Origin: Nioella nitratireducens
Lineage (GTDB): Bacteria; Pseudomonadota; Alphaproteobacteria; Rhodobacterales; Rhodobacteraceae
Reading direction: 5' to 3'
Assembly: GCF_001879715.1 (NCBI RefSeq)
Contig: NZ_MNBW01000002.1
Span: forward strand, 231,258-295,257
DNA length: 64,000 nucleotides
The notes under the pieces are model-generated. The model did no database searches, was not told the DNA's origin, and saw only the letters and a list, made by a program, of their open reading frames with translations. The translations under genes were made by a program, and so were the position numbers. Shown piece by piece: positions 32,425 to 40,282 of this stretch; position 1 is the first letter of the stretch, and every line of letters starts with the position of its first letter.

Positions 32425-33651
32425 TCAGCCCTCTTGCGGCGGGGTCGAAGCTGGACGGGCGGCGGGTTGCTGTTGGGCACGTTGGGCCCGGCGCGGTTGC
32501 GAGGCCGAGCGCGTCAACTCGCGCAACGCCTCTGTCAGCGACCCGAGGTCTTCGCGCAGCGCGCCGATTTCCGCTTGCCGGGCGCTGCCCATTTCCTCGA
32601 ATATCTTCAGCAGTTGCACGTCGATAGAGCGCAGCCGCATCCGGCTTTCGGCATCCAGCCCCTGTTCGCCCGAGCTTTCGGAAATCACTTCCGCCAACCG
32701 TTCCTGCGACGCCGACAACCGCTCTGTCGCGGCAACCTGCCCCGGCCCCAGCCGTTCGGCCAGCGAGCCAAGCACCCCGGTCAATTCGCCAAGCCGGGCT
32801 TCGGTATCCGCATGGCGCGCCTCGGATTGCGTGAACAGCCCCTGTAACGTGTCGATCTGGTCGACCATGTGGTCCAGCACCGTGGCAATCGCGGCGCGGT
32901 CCAGCCCGCCGCCTTCGCCGTCGCCCGAGGAAAAACTGACCCGCGTGATCGTCGACAACCACTCTTCCATCTCGCGGTAAAACCGGTTCTGCCCATGTCC
33001 GGCAAACAGCTCCAGCAGGCCAACAACCAACGACCCAGCAAGACCAAGAAGCGACGAGGCAAAGGCCGTGCCCATGCCGCCCAACTGGTTTTCCAGCCCG
33101 CCCATCAGGCGCGAAAACACCTCGACCCCGGAATCGTCGGCGCTAGGTTGCAACGAGCGGATCGTATCCACGACGGCCGGCACCGTGGTGGCCAGCCCGT
33201 AGAATGTGCCAAGCAGGCCCAGAAAGATCAGCAGGCTGGTCAGGTAGCGCGTGATATCGCGCGCCTCTTCCATCCGCGCACCGACCGAGTCGAGCGACGA
33301 GCGCGCCGAACTGGAGGTCAGTTGCAGGCGTGATCCGCGTTGCTGAAAAATTCCGCTCAACGCTGCCAAAAGGCGCGGCGGCTTGCGATCTTCGGTCCCG
33401 GTGCCCGAGGCGATCCCCTCGATCCACGAGATCGACGAGAAAAGCTGGATCACCTGCCAGAAACAGGCCAGCACGCCGAAGACGAAGACCACCCCGATGA
33501 TGCCGTTAAGGAACTTGTTGGCCAGGAACACAGGCGCAACGCTGGGGAAGACGAAAAAGGTGCCCACACCTACAAGTCCGCAGACCATCAGCATGATGAG
33601 GATCTGTCGGATCGGTTGGGTAAAGCGCGGCGCGTCTGGTCTGCTCGTCAC
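32425..33651 (-). CDS. MotA/TolQ/ExbB-like proton-channel protein
   Basis: This is an inner-membrane protein of 408 residues. An N-terminal hydrophobic pair (QILIMLMVCGLVGVGTFFVF and LNGIIGVVFVFGVLACFW) precedes the MotA/ExbB core with LLIFLGLLGTFYGLATTVP and GGMGTAFASSLLGLAGSLVV. The last 150 residues are a cytoplasmic helical tail ending in a Gln/Ala/Arg/Pro-rich segment. It starts with GTG and is followed 3 bp later by the OmpA-like gene. Flagellar genes and tolQRAB/tonB are absent nearby, so this is neither MotA nor TolQ by context. Confidence 0.88.
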   Translation of the reverse strand: MTSRPDAPRFTQPIRQILIMLMVCGLVGVGTFFVFPSVAPVFLANKFLNGIIGVVFVFGVLACFWQVIQLFSSISWIEGIASGTGTEDRKPPRLLAALSGIFQQRGSRLQLTSSSARSSLDSVGARMEEARDITRYLTSLLIFLGLLGTFYGLATTVPAVVDTIRSLQPSADDSGVEVFSRLMGGLENQLGGMGTAFASSLLGLAGSLVVGLLELFAGHGQNRFYREMEEWLSTITRVSFSSGDGEGGGLDRAAIATVLDHMVDQIDTLQGLFTQSEARHADTEARLGELTGVLGSLAERLGPGQVAATERLSASQERLAEVISESSGEQGLDAESRMRLRSIDVQLLKIFEEMGSARQAEIGALREDLGSLTEALRELTRSASQPRRAQRAQQQPAARPASTPPQEG

Positions 33652-33747
33652 GGTCTCTGGCCATTGCCGTTTCTATGTCGGCACCCTACCCGGCAAACCC
33701 TGCTCTGCCAAGCGTTGTGCCGCCGCGCAGCATGACGAACCGGCCCG

Positions 33748-34290
33748 TCACGCGGATTTGATCGCCCGCACCCGCTCCACCAGCCAGTTCAGGTCGTCAT
33801 CGGCAAGGTTCAGCTCGGCCAGATGGCTGGCGGTGTTGTGCAGATACTCGTCATTGGGTCCACGCCCGCCAACCGCATGGGCAATGATCTGTGCCTGATC
33901 CTCAAGCGCCATTCCGGCAACATACTGCACATGATGCGGGTCGATCACATAGGTCAGGGCCGTCGCCTCGCCGCCCGCGTGAAAGGTGATCGGCACGTTG
34001 CGTTCCAGATAGGCCGAAGAGATCAGTTCCCGCTCGCGCAGGTAGGCGATGGTCGGCTCTTCCAGTCCCGGCGTGACGCGAAAGGCCACGCCGTCGCAGT
34101 GGGCGCCGTCAGCCGCGTCCAGCGCCAACACCAGCCCCGGCTGGTCCTCGGTGCCGCGATGGTGGATCGACCTCATGCAGAACGACCTGTGCCAGCCCGG
34201 CAACCGCGCAATGCGCGTCTCGGCCACGTCGAAGCCGGGATTCCAGATCAGCGATCCGTAGCCGAATACCCACAATTCGTCTTGCGCCAT
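33748..34290 (-). CDS. Gamma-glutamylcyclotransferase (ChaC-like)
   Basis: ChaC-type enzymes cleave glutathione to 5-oxoproline and cysteinylglycine. The 180-residue protein starts MAQDELWVFGYGSLIWNPGF, carrying the GYGSLI substrate-binding loop. It has the family Glu in AYLRERELISSAY and the conserved YVIDPHHVQYVAG. The ATG at 34290 is chosen because the domain begins there. The frame is open for a further 588 bases upstream, overlapping the divergent DUF2125 gene. Confidence 0.9.
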   Translation of the reverse strand: MAQDELWVFGYGSLIWNPGFDVAETRIARLPGWHRSFCMRSIHHRGTEDQPGLVLALDAADGAHCDGVAFRVTPGLEEPTIAYLRERELISSAYLERNVPITFHAGGEATALTYVIDPHHVQYVAGMALEDQAQIIAHAVGGRGPNDEYLHNTASHLAELNLADDDLNWLVERVRAIKSA

Positions 34291-34374
34291 GTGCCTGCCT
34301 TCATGTCCTCTGGTCAGCGTTGTCGCCCCCCGTATATGCAGGGAAAGGGCCAAGGGAAAGCAGGAGACCCGCGC

Positions 34375-35376
34375 GTGAAACACCTCGTTCGCCTGATGGC
34401 CGCGCTTGCGCTGCTCTGGTCCCTGCTCTGGATTGCGGGTTCTGTCACCGTTGAACGGCTGGTGGCGGGCTGGCTTGACCAGCAGGGCCGTGCCGGGTGG
34501 GTCGTGGGGTACGAAACGCTTGGCACCTCGGGCTATCCCCTGCGTTTTGACACCCGCCTGACAGACCTGCGTCTGGCCGACCCCGCAACCGGATGGGCGT
34601 GGACCGCGCCCGAATTGCACCTCGACCAATTCAGCGCCCGCCCTCTTGCCATCCGGGCGATCTGGCCCTCGGCGCAGAGCTTCGCCACGCCGTTCGAGAC
34701 GATCACGATCACCGCCGACCGGATGGAATCCCTGTTGCATGTGCAAGCGCGCTCCGATCTGGCGCTCAACAGGTCCGAGACGATCTTCAACCGTGTCGCC
34801 ATGCGCTCCGATCTCGGCTGGTCCAGCGCCATTGACAGCGCCACCCTGCGCTTTTCCCTGCGCGATGAGCCGGGCCACCGCTACGACCTGCGCTTCGACG
34901 CCGAGGGATTTGTGCCGACCGGGCAGCTTTTGGCCCTGCTCGACCCCGCGGGGCTGCTGCCGCAGCAGGTCGATCGCTTTCGCCTGTCTGCCGTGACCGC
35001 CTTTGACCGACCATGGGATTTGACCGCGCTAGAGGTGTCGCGTCCGAACGTCACCCGGCTGGAGCTGGAAGAAATGCGCGCCGAATGGGGTGATCTGGCT
35101 TTGCGCGTCTCGGGCACGCTGGATGTCGACCCCCAGGGCCTGCCGACCGGCAACCTGTCGGTCCGCGCGCAGAACTGGCGCGAAATGGTGACGCTTGGCG
35201 CCAATGCCGGCGCGATCCCCGATGGTTTTCGCGGCACGCTGGAAACCGGCCTGTCCCTGATGGCGGGGCTGTCAGGCCGGCCCGAAGACCTCGACGCGAC
35301 CCTGCGATTTGCCGAGGGGCAAGTCTATTTCGGACCGATCCCGCTCGGCCCGGTGCCGCGGCTCGTGCTGCGATAA
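34375..35376 (+). CDS. DUF2125 domain protein, membrane-anchored
   Basis: The 333-residue protein has an N-terminal signal or anchor (HLVRLMAALALLWSLLWIAGS). Its DUF2125 features include GYPLRFDTRLTDLRLADPATGWAW, then a mostly beta body. GTG at 34375 follows GGAG by about nine bases and is divergent from the cyclotransferase. An ATG seven codons later is an alternative. DUF2125 proteins are periplasmic-facing and of unknown function in Rhodobacterales. Confidence 0.85.
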   Translation: MKHLVRLMAALALLWSLLWIAGSVTVERLVAGWLDQQGRAGWVVGYETLGTSGYPLRFDTRLTDLRLADPATGWAWTAPELHLDQFSARPLAIRAIWPSAQSFATPFETITITADRMESLLHVQARSDLALNRSETIFNRVAMRSDLGWSSAIDSATLRFSLRDEPGHRYDLRFDAEGFVPTGQLLALLDPAGLLPQQVDRFRLSAVTAFDRPWDLTALEVSRPNVTRLELEEMRAEWGDLALRVSGTLDVDPQGLPTGNLSVRAQNWREMVTLGANAGAIPDGFRGTLETGLSLMAGLSGRPEDLDATLRFAEGQVYFGPIPLGPVPRLVLR

Positions 35377-35470
35377 TCTTCCGCGCCACCGGATCAAGGG
35401 CCAGAAAATTTCAAAACTGTGCACATACGCACAAATCTTCGGTCAAACATGCCAGTTTCATGCACAACCG

Positions 35471-35515
35471 CAGAGACCTATCTCCTGTATCAGAAGGCGC
35501 ACCGCACAGCGTCTC
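35471..35515 (+). promoter_or_regulatory. Upstream block conserved between the two exported paralogues, copy 1
   Basis: A 45-base stretch with the core TATCTCCTGTATCA and GCGCACCGCA precedes the first paralogue by about 35-80 bases. It is nearly repeated at 36164-36206. Its conservation outside coding sequence suggests promoter or leader function. Confidence 0.55.
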
Positions 35516-35550
35516 AGGCATAACACTTTGAAGTTAAAAGGAGACTGGTT

Positions 35551-35961
35551 ATGAAAACCATCGCACTCACCACCGCTTTCGCTCTGGCACTGACCGCACC
35601 GGCCTTTGCCCAAGACACGCTGGCCCAAGGTCTGGATGTCACTTCCAACGCCTACACCACCGCCGAGCTGATCCAACTGCGCGAGGCCGTCCAGAACGGC
35701 GATCAACAGCGTATCGCCTTCCTCCAGCAAGGTGCCAACCCGGTGACGCCGGGGGCCGGGCAGGCTTTGGCCGCATCGCTTGGCGTGAACGCCTCCAACT
35801 ACTCGCTGCCGCAACTGATCGAGCTGCGCACGGCGCTTGAGGCCAACGACACCAACCGCGTGAACTTCCTGCTCAATGGCGGCAGCGAAGTGATCTCGAC
35901 CCAAGGCCGGTCCAGCACCTACGAGACTGCCCGTGCCATTCTGGCCGACGGCGACCTGTGA
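35551..35961 (+). CDS. Small exported protein, paralogue 1, with internal duplicate motif
   Basis: This 136-residue protein has a signal peptide (MKTIALTTAFALALTAPAFA) and an AAAGGAG ribosome-binding site. The mature part has two copies of a helical motif: AYTTAELIQLREAVQNGDQQ and NYSLPQLIELRTALEANDTN, about 50 residues apart. I recognise no characterised family, although short exported proteins with a Y(T/S)xxxLIxLRxA motif recur in Rhodobacteraceae. It has its own strong terminator. Confidence 0.8.
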   Translation: MKTIALTTAFALALTAPAFAQDTLAQGLDVTSNAYTTAELIQLREAVQNGDQQRIAFLQQGANPVTPGAGQALAASLGVNASNYSLPQLIELRTALEANDTNRVNFLLNGGSEVISTQGRSSTYETARAILADGDL

Positions 35962-36017
35962 TCGTCTGATCATCGGCCTTCGGGCCGAGTGTCGAGTGTC
36001 GAAACCCGACCGACAAG

Positions 36018-36050
36018 ATACCCCGGTGCCTGCGCACCGGGGTATTTTTC
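36018..36050 (+). terminator. Rho-independent terminator of paralogue 1
   Basis: ATACCCCGGTGC and GCACCGGGGTAT form a perfect 12-bp stem with loop CTGC followed by TTTTC. A smaller hairpin (CGGCC-TTCG-GGCCG) lies just before it. Confidence 0.95.
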
Positions 36051-36163
36051 GTCTCTCTGCGCCGCCCCGTGTCCAGTTCTTACAAACCGTCGCTCAAAAC
36101 CTTACAAACTTGCGCCCTGACGCACAGATGTCAGGGTTCTCTTCTGCCTTTTAGCGATTTCTG

Positions 36164-36206
36164 CAGGGCCTTATCTCCTGTCTCACAAGACGCACCGCAG
36201 CGTCTT
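36164..36206 (+). promoter_or_regulatory. Upstream block conserved between the two exported paralogues, copy 2
   Basis: The core TATCTCCTGTCTCA and GACGCACCGCAGCGTCT matches copy 1 with few changes and a 2-base gap. It lies 34-76 bases upstream of paralogue 2. Confidence 0.55.
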
Positions 36207-36239
36207 TCGCAGATCCACATGATCCCAAGGAGATCCCAA

Positions 36240-36656
36240 ATGAAAACCGTCATCCTCGCAACCACCCTCGTCATGACCCTCGCGGCCCCGGTGTTCGCGT
36301 CCAACACGCTGTCCCAAGGGCTGGACGTCGCGCCCGGCGCCTACACCAACGCCCAACTGATCCAGTTGCGCGAAGCTGTCCAGAACGGCGACCAGCAGCG
36401 CATCGCCTTCATCGAACACGGCCACGCAAACACCGCGACGACGACCACGGTGGACGACCTCGCCGCCTCGCTTGGTGTCAGCCCCGCCGATTACAGCCTG
36501 TCGCAACTGATCGAACTGCGGAACGCGGCGGAAAATGGCAACAGGGCCGAGGTCTCGTACCTGCGCAACGAGATCCACGAACCGGTCTCGGCACAGTCAA
36601 GCGCCCATGCACGCGACGTGGCCTTCCAGCTTCTCGGCCGCCATCACAAATCCTGA
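36240..36656 (+). CDS. Small exported protein, paralogue 2
   Basis: This 138-residue paralogue of the preceding gene has the same layout: a signal peptide (MKTVILATTLVMTLAAPVFA), the shared stretch LIQLREAVQNGDQQRIAF, and a second motif copy DYSLSQLIELRNAAENGNRA. The ATG at 36240 has AAGGAG upstream. Longer in-frame starts run through the regulatory region. The N-terminal motif is almost identical between the paralogues, while the linker and C terminus diverge, pointing to constraint on that first motif. Function unknown. Confidence 0.8.
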   Translation: MKTVILATTLVMTLAAPVFASNTLSQGLDVAPGAYTNAQLIQLREAVQNGDQQRIAFIEHGHANTATTTTVDDLAASLGVSPADYSLSQLIELRNAAENGNRAEVSYLRNEIHEPVSAQSSAHARDVAFQLLGRHHKS

Positions 36657-36694
36657 CCACAAGACGGGGCATCCCGCTCCCTTGCCCTCGCGCT

Positions 36695-36715
36695 CCCGGT
36701 GCCCTTGGCGCCGGG
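36695..36715. terminator. Hairpin between paralogue 2 and the convergent extensin-family gene
   Basis: CCCGGTGCC and GGCGCCGGG form a 9-bp stem (one G-U) with loop CTT. It is placed between convergent genes and may serve both. No strong T tract. Confidence 0.5.
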
Positions 36716-36724
36716 GGCTTCGCT

Positions 36725-37723
36725 TTACCTGCAATACGCGCCGCCACGATATGACGCCGCGTCGAGGTGAAAGTGGTTGCGGTGATAGCGGTCTGAATTG
36801 GGCCCCAGAACCGTGCCGAACGTGCCGCAGGCCCCCGAATGCAATTGCCGCAGAATACGCCCTTCCGTCCCGGACCCCCAGTCGTCCAGAACCGAAATCT
36901 CGCTGCCATTGACCAACCCGACCGCCGCGATATCCACGGCGTTTCCGGTCGCATGTTCCGACAGCCGCGCACCGGGCTGGTTGTTCCGCGTCCGGCAGGA
37001 ATAGGAGGCGATCACCCGCAACGAGGCGACGCCACCCCCGTGCCGTCCGACCGTCGGAATAACCGTGTCGTTCAGCCAGTCCCGTAGCGCAAGCGCCGCA
37101 TCGCAATTGATCGTCGCAGGCTGCGTCAGGGGGATGCCGTCGATCTCGCGCACCCGCACCGGCGCGGAAATCCCGCAGCCGTTGATGCGGCCGGGGATCG
37201 GCTCCAGCACATCGCCCACCATGCCGCGTTGTCCGCAAAGCGCCCCGCGCTGCCCCGGCTGCGTCACCCGCCCCGGTGTGGCCCGCGTGGCGCTGACCCG
37301 TGCCGCTTGGATGATCGCATCGGGCCGAGGCAGGGGCCGCGGGGAAACCGCGACCGCCGCCCCCGACGAATAATTGCGCCCGGGTGGCCCGCCAAGCAAC
37401 GCCAGCAGCCCCTGAGGCGGGCGGGATGGGGCGGTTGCAGGCAAGTCCGGCGGCAAGGGTTCCCCCCCCGACCGCAGCGGCGTCACCTGCGCACCGATGC
37501 CGGGGCGCAAGACGGGCCGTTGCGATTGCGCCGGTGCCAGACGGGTTGCGCGCACCGTGATCACGACAGGGCCAGAGGGCGTGGTCACACCGTCTTCGGG
37601 CGCGTCCGGCTCTGTCCCGACACCGGGGCGCGGATCGGGCCGCACGGACGTGGCCGGCGCGTCGGCCAGGGCCGGGCAGGTCGCAAGCAGACAGACCAGC
37701 AGCGCCGCCCGCGCCCGCCTCAT
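36725..37723 (-). CDS. Extensin-family (peptidase-like) exported protein
   Basis: The 332-residue protein has a signal peptide ([19 protein letters not shown]), a long Pro-rich low-complexity region (to about residue 150) and the bacterial extensin-like C-terminal domain. This domain has SEHATGNAVDIAAV and HRNHFHLDA, the zinc-ligand pattern of the D-Ala-D-Ala carboxypeptidase (M15/DUF882-like) fold. Conserved Cys residues (GALCGQRG, NGCGIS, SYSCRT, GACGTF) suggest disulfides. Peptidoglycan modification is likely. The start overlaps the tyrC stop (ATGA). Confidence 0.87.
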   Translation of the reverse strand: MRRARAALLVCLLATCPALADAPATSVRPDPRPGVGTEPDAPEDGVTTPSGPVVITVRATRLAPAQSQRPVLRPGIGAQVTPLRSGGEPLPPDLPATAPSRPPQGLLALLGGPPGRNYSSGAAVAVSPRPLPRPDAIIQAARVSATRATPGRVTQPGQRGALCGQRGMVGDVLEPIPGRINGCGISAPVRVREIDGIPLTQPATINCDAALALRDWLNDTVIPTVGRHGGGVASLRVIASYSCRTRNNQPGARLSEHATGNAVDIAAVGLVNGSEISVLDDWGSGTEGRILRQLHSGACGTFGTVLGPNSDRYHRNHFHLDAASYRGGAYCR

Positions 37724-38655
37724 CCCTCGCCCTCCTCCTTGCGCGTCTTCACGCGGCCAAAGTCCGGCGCGTCGGTATCCTGCCCCGCCTCGATAATCCC
37801 GCGCCGGATCGCCCGCGTCCGTGTGAAATAGTCGAACAGTGCATCGCCATCGCCCATGCGGATCGCCCGTTGCAGCACGAACAGCTCTTCGGTGAAACGC
37901 CCGAGGATATCCAGCGTCGCCTCCTTGTTGGTCAGGAACACGTCGCGCCACATGGTCGGGTCGCTGGCGGCAATCCGGGTGAAATCGCGGAACCCGGCGG
38001 CGGAATACTTGATGACCTCGCTTTCGGTCACGCGGCGCAGGTGATCGGCCACGCCCACCATCGTGTAGGCAATCAGGTGCGGCGTGTGCGACGTCACGGC
38101 CAGCACCAGATCATGATGCTCGGCCTCCATCTCTTCGACCAGGGCGCCCATGCCTTCCCACAGCGCGCGCAACCGCGCCACCGCCTCGGGCGTGCTGCCC
38201 TCGACCGGGGTCAGCAGGGTGTAGCGGTTCTCGAACAACGCGGCGAAACCCGAGCGCGGCCCGGAATGTTCCGTTCCCGCCAGCGGGTGGCCGGGGATGA
38301 AATGCACGCCCTCGGGCAGATGCGGGCCGACCTGATCGACCACGTCCTTCTTGACCGAGCCCACATCCGTGACCGTTGCGCCGGGGGCCAGGTGCGGGCC
38401 GATCTCTTCGGCCACGCGCCCCATGGCCCCAACGGGAACGGCCAACACGACCAGATCGGCACCCTCGACCGCCTCGGCCGCCGTGGCAACCACCCGGTCG
38501 CACAGCCCGATCTCTTCCGCCACGGCCCGCGTCCCGGACGAGCGGGCGGTGCCAACGATCTCTCCGGCCAGCCCGCCACGACGCATGGCATGGGCCATCG
38601 ACCCGGCAATCAGCCCAAGCCCGATCAGGGCCACACGTTGGTAGATCACGCTCAT
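37720..38655 (-). CDS. tyrC: Prephenate/arogenate dehydrogenase
   Basis: This NAD(P)-dependent enzyme of tyrosine synthesis oxidatively decarboxylates prephenate or arogenate. The 311-residue protein has the Rossmann motif [16 protein letters not shown], the substrate segment [15 protein letters not shown] with the catalytic His, and the helix [15 protein letters not shown]. It overlaps hisC by 4 bases at its start and the extensin-family gene by 4 bases at its end, so three coupled genes form one operon. Confidence 0.93.
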   Translation of the reverse strand: MSVIYQRVALIGLGLIAGSMAHAMRRGGLAGEIVGTARSSGTRAVAEEIGLCDRVVATAAEAVEGADLVVLAVPVGAMGRVAEEIGPHLAPGATVTDVGSVKKDVVDQVGPHLPEGVHFIPGHPLAGTEHSGPRSGFAALFENRYTLLTPVEGSTPEAVARLRALWEGMGALVEEMEAEHHDLVLAVTSHTPHLIAYTMVGVADHLRRVTESEVIKYSAAGFRDFTRIAASDPTMWRDVFLTNKEATLDILGRFTEELFVLQRAIRMGDGDALFDYFTRTRAIRRGIIEAGQDTDAPDFGRVKTRKEEGEG

Positions 38656-39734
38656 GCCACGCCTCCGAAATCGGCCATTGCATCCAGCACGCGGGTCACG
38701 TCACCCTCGGACCCGACGGTGATGCGGATACAGTCGGGCAGACCATAGCCCGCCACCAGCCGCACGATGATCCCCTTGGCCTTCAGATGCGCATCGGCGG
38801 CCTTGGCCGTTTCGACATCGCCCATCCGGCACAGGATGAAATTCCCCTCGGACGGATCGGACGGGAACCCAAGCGCCGCCAGTCCCTCGGCCAGTCGCTT
38901 GCGCTGCGTCGTGTTCACCGCGCGGCAATGGTCCACGTAATCGGTGTCGCGGATCGCCGCCTCGGCCCCCGCCAGCGCCAACGTCGACAGGTTGAACGGC
39001 CCGCGCACGCGGTTAAGCACGTCGATGACCTCGCGCGGTGCATAGCCCCACCCGACCCGCAGCCCGCCAAGCCCGTAGATCTTGGAAAAGGTCCGGGTCA
39101 TCACCACGGTATCCCGCGCATCGACCAAGGCCGCGCCGCCATCGAACCTATCCACATATTCCGCGTAGGCCCCGTCGAGGATCAGCAAGCAGTTTTCCGG
39201 CAGCCCATCGGCCAGCCGTGCCACCTCGTTGCCGCCGATCATGGTGCCGGTAGGGTTGTTGGGATTGGCGATAAAAACAAGCCGCGTGCGGCTCGTGACC
39301 TTGTCCAGGATCGCATCCACGTCCACGCACCGTTCCCGCTCCGGCGCGACGACGGGCGTCGCCCCGGCCGCCAGGGCCGAAATCTTGTACATCAGGAAGC
39401 CGTGTTCGGTATACAGCACCTCGTCCCCCGGCCCGGCATAGGCCTGGCACAGGAACGTGATGATCTCATCCGATCCCACGCCACAAATGATCCGATCCGC
39501 GTCCAGCCCGTGCACGTCGGCGATCGCCGCGCGCAGGGCGGCGTGGTCGGTCGAGGGGTATTTATGCATGTCGCCCGCCGCCGCCTGAACAGCTTCGACC
39601 GCCTTGGGACTGGGCCCAAACGGGTTCTCGTTCGACGAAAGCTTCAGCGGTGTGTCCTGCCCCGCGATAGAGGCGCTGCCCCCCTGATAGAGCGCGATCT
39701 CCATGATGCCGGGTTGCGGGCGGATCTGGGTCAT
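38652..39734 (-). CDS. hisC: Histidinol-phosphate/aromatic aminotransferase
   Basis: This PLP-dependent class I/II aminotransferase of 360 residues has [15 protein letters not shown] near the N terminus, [10 protein letters not shown] with the cofactor-binding Asn, and the lysine motif [17 protein letters not shown]. HisC converts imidazole-acetol phosphate to histidinol phosphate. Homologues next to tyrC can also transaminate prephenate or phenylpyruvate, and the tyrC coupling here favours a dual or aromatic role. Confidence 0.92.
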   Translation of the reverse strand: MTQIRPQPGIMEIALYQGGSASIAGQDTPLKLSSNENPFGPSPKAVEAVQAAAGDMHKYPSTDHAALRAAIADVHGLDADRIICGVGSDEIITFLCQAYAGPGDEVLYTEHGFLMYKISALAAGATPVVAPERERCVDVDAILDKVTSRTRLVFIANPNNPTGTMIGGNEVARLADGLPENCLLILDGAYAEYVDRFDGGAALVDARDTVVMTRTFSKIYGLGGLRVGWGYAPREVIDVLNRVRGPFNLSTLALAGAEAAIRDTDYVDHCRAVNTTQRKRLAEGLAALGFPSDPSEGNFILCRMGDVETAKAADAHLKAKGIIVRLVAGYGLPDCIRITVGSEGDVTRVLDAMADFGGVA

Positions 39735-39887
39735 GGTCCTCGACCTTCTGGAAAATTACCCGCGCCTTGTAGCCGCCCGGCCCGCCCTTGGGAACCACCG
39801 CATTGCCGCGCCCGGCCGGGATGGCACGCTTTCCGGCGGCTGTCTGCCGCCTGCCCACCGGAAAAGCTGCCTGGCGGGCCGCCAGGC

Positions 39888-39903
39888 TTAACCCCGTCTT
39901 AAC
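39888..39903. promoter_or_regulatory. Candidate CtrA binding site
   Basis: TTAACCCCGTCTTAAC is an exact match to the alphaproteobacterial CtrA consensus TTAA-N7-TTAAC. It lies 154 bp upstream of hisC, the first gene of the hisC-tyrC-extensin operon. Occupancy is inference. Confidence 0.5.
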
Positions 39904-40191
39904 CCCTCCCTGCCATGCTTGGCCGCAGGTATACCGACTCTCCAACGTGGCTCCGGTCTGCCCTGTCCCCAAAGACCACCCGATGAGGGTGCAGGACGAC
40001 ATGGCTCCGACAGCGCTTGCAAATGACCACATGGCCACGCCCACGTCCGGGCGGCGCCGCCCCTTTTCGCCGATGCGGGTCCACCCAGCCAAATGCGTGC
40101 CCCGTCCCCCCGGCTGCGAGACCCCCGCCACCGCCCGACGCCCTTGCCCGATGTCCGGGTCGGGCTTGACCTGTCCGCAACCCCTCGTCGG

Positions 40192-40250
40192 CCTTCTTCT
40201 TGGCAAAAATACTCTCGGGGGAGCGCGAGGGGGCCCGAGGCCCCCTCGCC
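40192..40250. repeat. Dispersed repeat, family 1, copy B (full length with hairpin)
   Basis: The core TTCTTGGCAAAAATACTC is followed by TCGGGGGA and an 11-bp perfect hairpin GCGAGGGGGCC/GGCCCCCTCGC (40225-40249). On the minus strand the hairpin is followed by GAGTATTTTTGCC, so it could terminate priA transcription. Confidence 0.9.
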
Positions 40251-40282
40251 TTGGTCGGCGCCGTCAGGCGACGATCCCACTT

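Larger units (their letters stand above)
39735..40282. other. 548-bp non-coding gap between hisC and priA
   Basis: No credible gene is seen. The gap carries a CtrA-type site (39888-39903) and a full-length copy of dispersed repeat family 1 (40192-40250) next to the priA stop. It should also contain the hisC promoter, but I cannot point to clear -35/-10 hexamers. Confidence 0.6.

Noticed and set aside
29392..33651. Zorya-type anti-phage system (ZorA/ZorB-like pair)
   Set aside because: The pair has the ZorAB fold plan, but no ZorC, ZorD or ZorE nuclease/helicase is adjacent. The long tail is on the OmpA-like subunit, not on the MotA-like one, and the third gene is NTF2-like. I kept it as a motor of unknown role.
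35551..36656. Toxin-antitoxin pair for the two adjacent small genes
   Set aside because: Both proteins have signal peptides, are paralogous to each other and have separate upstream blocks and a strong terminator between them, unlike toxin-antitoxin operons.
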